Source: an uncultured Alistipes sp.
Lineage (GTDB): Bacteria > Bacteroidota > Bacteroidia > Bacteroidales > Rikenellaceae
Length of the DNA stretch: 6,805 bases
Direction of reading: 5' to 3'
Assembly (NCBI GenBank): GCA_900552955.1
Contig: USBO01000096.1
Coordinates: forward strand, 1 to 6,805
The position numbers and the translations under genes were made by a program. Below the pieces are notes generated by a model. The model worked only from the letters and a program-made list of their open reading frames with translations. It made no database searches and was not told the origin of the DNA. Below are positions 6,001 through 6,805 of this stretch, one piece after another. Position 1 is the stretch's first letter; every line of letters starts with the position of its first letter.

Positions 6001-6805
6001 ATGAAAAACCTCTTTTTAACCTGTTTGTGCTGCGCAGCCGTCGTGTCGGCGGCTCGGGCGCAGGACGAACGCATCGTCATCTGGGACAACGCTTCCGCTC
6101 CGACGTCGAGCGGCCTTTTCGGGCCGGAGGTCGTCGAGCGGGAGATCTTCGTGGCGAACAACAACGTCGCCGAACTCTTCGTCTACAAAGCTGCGGAGCC
6201 GAGCGGCCGGGCCGTCGTGGTCTGCCCGGGCGGCGGCTATCACAATCTTGCCATCGGCTACGAGGGGCATGACATGGCGCGCTGGCTGGCCGATCACGGT
6301 ACAACGGCCGCCGTGCTGAAGTACCGCATGCCCAACGGCCATTGCGAGGTGCCGCGCAACGACGCCGAGCAGGCGCTGCGCATCGTGCGCGAACGCGCAG
6401 CCGAATGGGGCTGCGATGCTTCGCGCGTGGGGATCGTCGGATCGTCGGCGGGCGGTCACCTGGCGGCCAGCACCGGCACGATCTCGGACGAGAAACCCGC
6501 CTTCATGATCCTCTTCTATCCGGTCATCACGGCCGAGGAGGGCAAGCTGCACAAAAATTCGTTCAAATACCTGCTGGGCAAGGGCTATTCCCCCGAGAAG
6601 GCGCGCAACTATTCGCTCGAGAAGCGCGTGTCGGCCCTCACGCCTCCGACGCTGCTGCTGCTGAGCGATGACGACCGTATCGTGCCGCCGGTCAACAGCC
6701 TGCTATTCTACGAGGCGCTCAAACGCAACGGCGTGCGGGCGTCGATGCACGTCTTTCCCTCGGGCGACCACGGCTGGGGGATCAAACCCGAATTCAAATA
6801 CATCG
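6001..6805 (+). CDS. Secreted alpha/beta hydrolase (esterase/acetylesterase-like), truncated by window end
   Basis: The frame is open from ATG 6001 to the end of the window, giving 268 residues without a stop; only the extreme C-terminus should be missing. Residues 1-20 form a Sec signal peptide with predicted cleavage A-R-A20|Q21, so the enzyme is exported, probably to the periplasm. The fold signature is clear: oxyanion-region motif C-P-G-G-G-Y (75-80), nucleophile elbow G147-S-S149-A-G151 followed by G-H, acid residue probably D225 (in SDDDRIVPP) and catalytic H257 in GDHGWG. This matches the esterase/lipase group related to acetyl-xylan and feruloyl esterases of Bacteroidetes; it should cleave acyl esters from carbohydrates or small molecules, but the substrate is unknown. 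It starts 41 bases after the Enzyme I stop; that gap (5960-6000) has no terminator hairpin and no clear promoter box, so readthrough from the PTS operon is plausible. A dipeptidyl-peptidase-like role is unlikely given the short single-domain layout. Confidence 0.88.
   Translation, partial: MKNLFLTCLCCAAVVSAARAQDERIVIWDNASAPTSSGLFGPEVVEREIFVANNNVAELFVYKAAEPSGRAVVVCPGGGYHNLAIGYEGHDMARWLADHGTTAAVLKYRMPNGHCEVPRNDAEQALRIVRERAAEWGCDASRVGIVGSSAGGHLAASTGTISDEKPAFMILFYPVITAEEGKLHKNSFKYLLGKGYSPEKARNYSLEKRVSALTPPTLLLLSDDDRIVPPVNSLLFYEALKRNGVRASMHVFPSGDHGWGIKPEFKYI

Noticed and set aside
4679..6001. 440-codon open frame on the - strand opposite Enzyme I
   Set aside because: Antisense shadow of a conserved enzyme, with no known motif and biased composition.
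5841..6272. + strand frame bridging the end of Enzyme I and the esterase
   Set aside because: It is out of frame with both genes, and the esterase frame from 6001 has a signal peptide and full catalytic motifs.
1..6805. CRISPR arrays, tRNA/rRNA genes, insertion sequences, attachment sites
   Set aside because: No regularly spaced repeats, cloverleaf-like sequences, transposase-like proteins or terminal inverted repeats were seen on either strand.

Overview
The window looks like chromosomal DNA from a high-GC member of the Bacteroidales, most likely an Alistipes-like gut bacterium. The evidence is a lipoprotein-type Ser sulfatase of the sort common in Bacteroidetes, coding sequence rich in G/C at third positions, starts preceded by A-rich stretches rather than strong Shine-Dalgarno sites, and an AT-rich -7-like box (TATATTTA) upstream of the first gene. 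The genus is inferred from style, not proven. All four complete genes and the one truncated gene are on the + strand.

Layout. Positions 1-120 are extreme G/C homopolymer sequence that looks like a poor-quality contig end. Positions 121-272 hold a possible promoter and the leader of the first gene. Positions 273-1922 encode a lipoprotein sulfatase whose active-site residue is Ser (S81-S-P-T-R), so it needs an anaerobic sulfatase-maturating enzyme encoded elsewhere. A strong hairpin terminator (1941-1980) follows, overlapping a perfect 16-bp AT-rich palindrome (1976-1991). A leader of about 165 bases with short repeats and a small hairpin then precedes a compact three-gene block: a mannitol-type PTS permease with fused IIC, IIB and IIA domains (2156-4009), HPr (4013-4273) and PTS Enzyme I (4280-5959), separated by 3 and 6 bases. 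After 41 bases without a terminator comes a secreted alpha/beta hydrolase/esterase (6001 to the window end, truncated by the edge).

How they work together. The three PTS genes form a complete phosphorelay: PEP to EI (His182) to HPr (His15) to IIA (His539) to IIB (Cys370) to the sugar alcohol bound by IIC, giving mannitol-1-phosphate inside the cell. The usual next-step gene mtlD (mannitol-1-phosphate 5-dehydrogenase) and regulator mtlR are not visible here. A complete PTS packed in one block is uncommon in Bacteroidetes, which mostly import sugars by TonB-dependent SusCD systems, and is the most notable thing in the window. The sulfatase is separated by the terminator and is probably a separate transcription unit. 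The esterase may be cotranscribed with the PTS, but a functional link is only a hypothesis.
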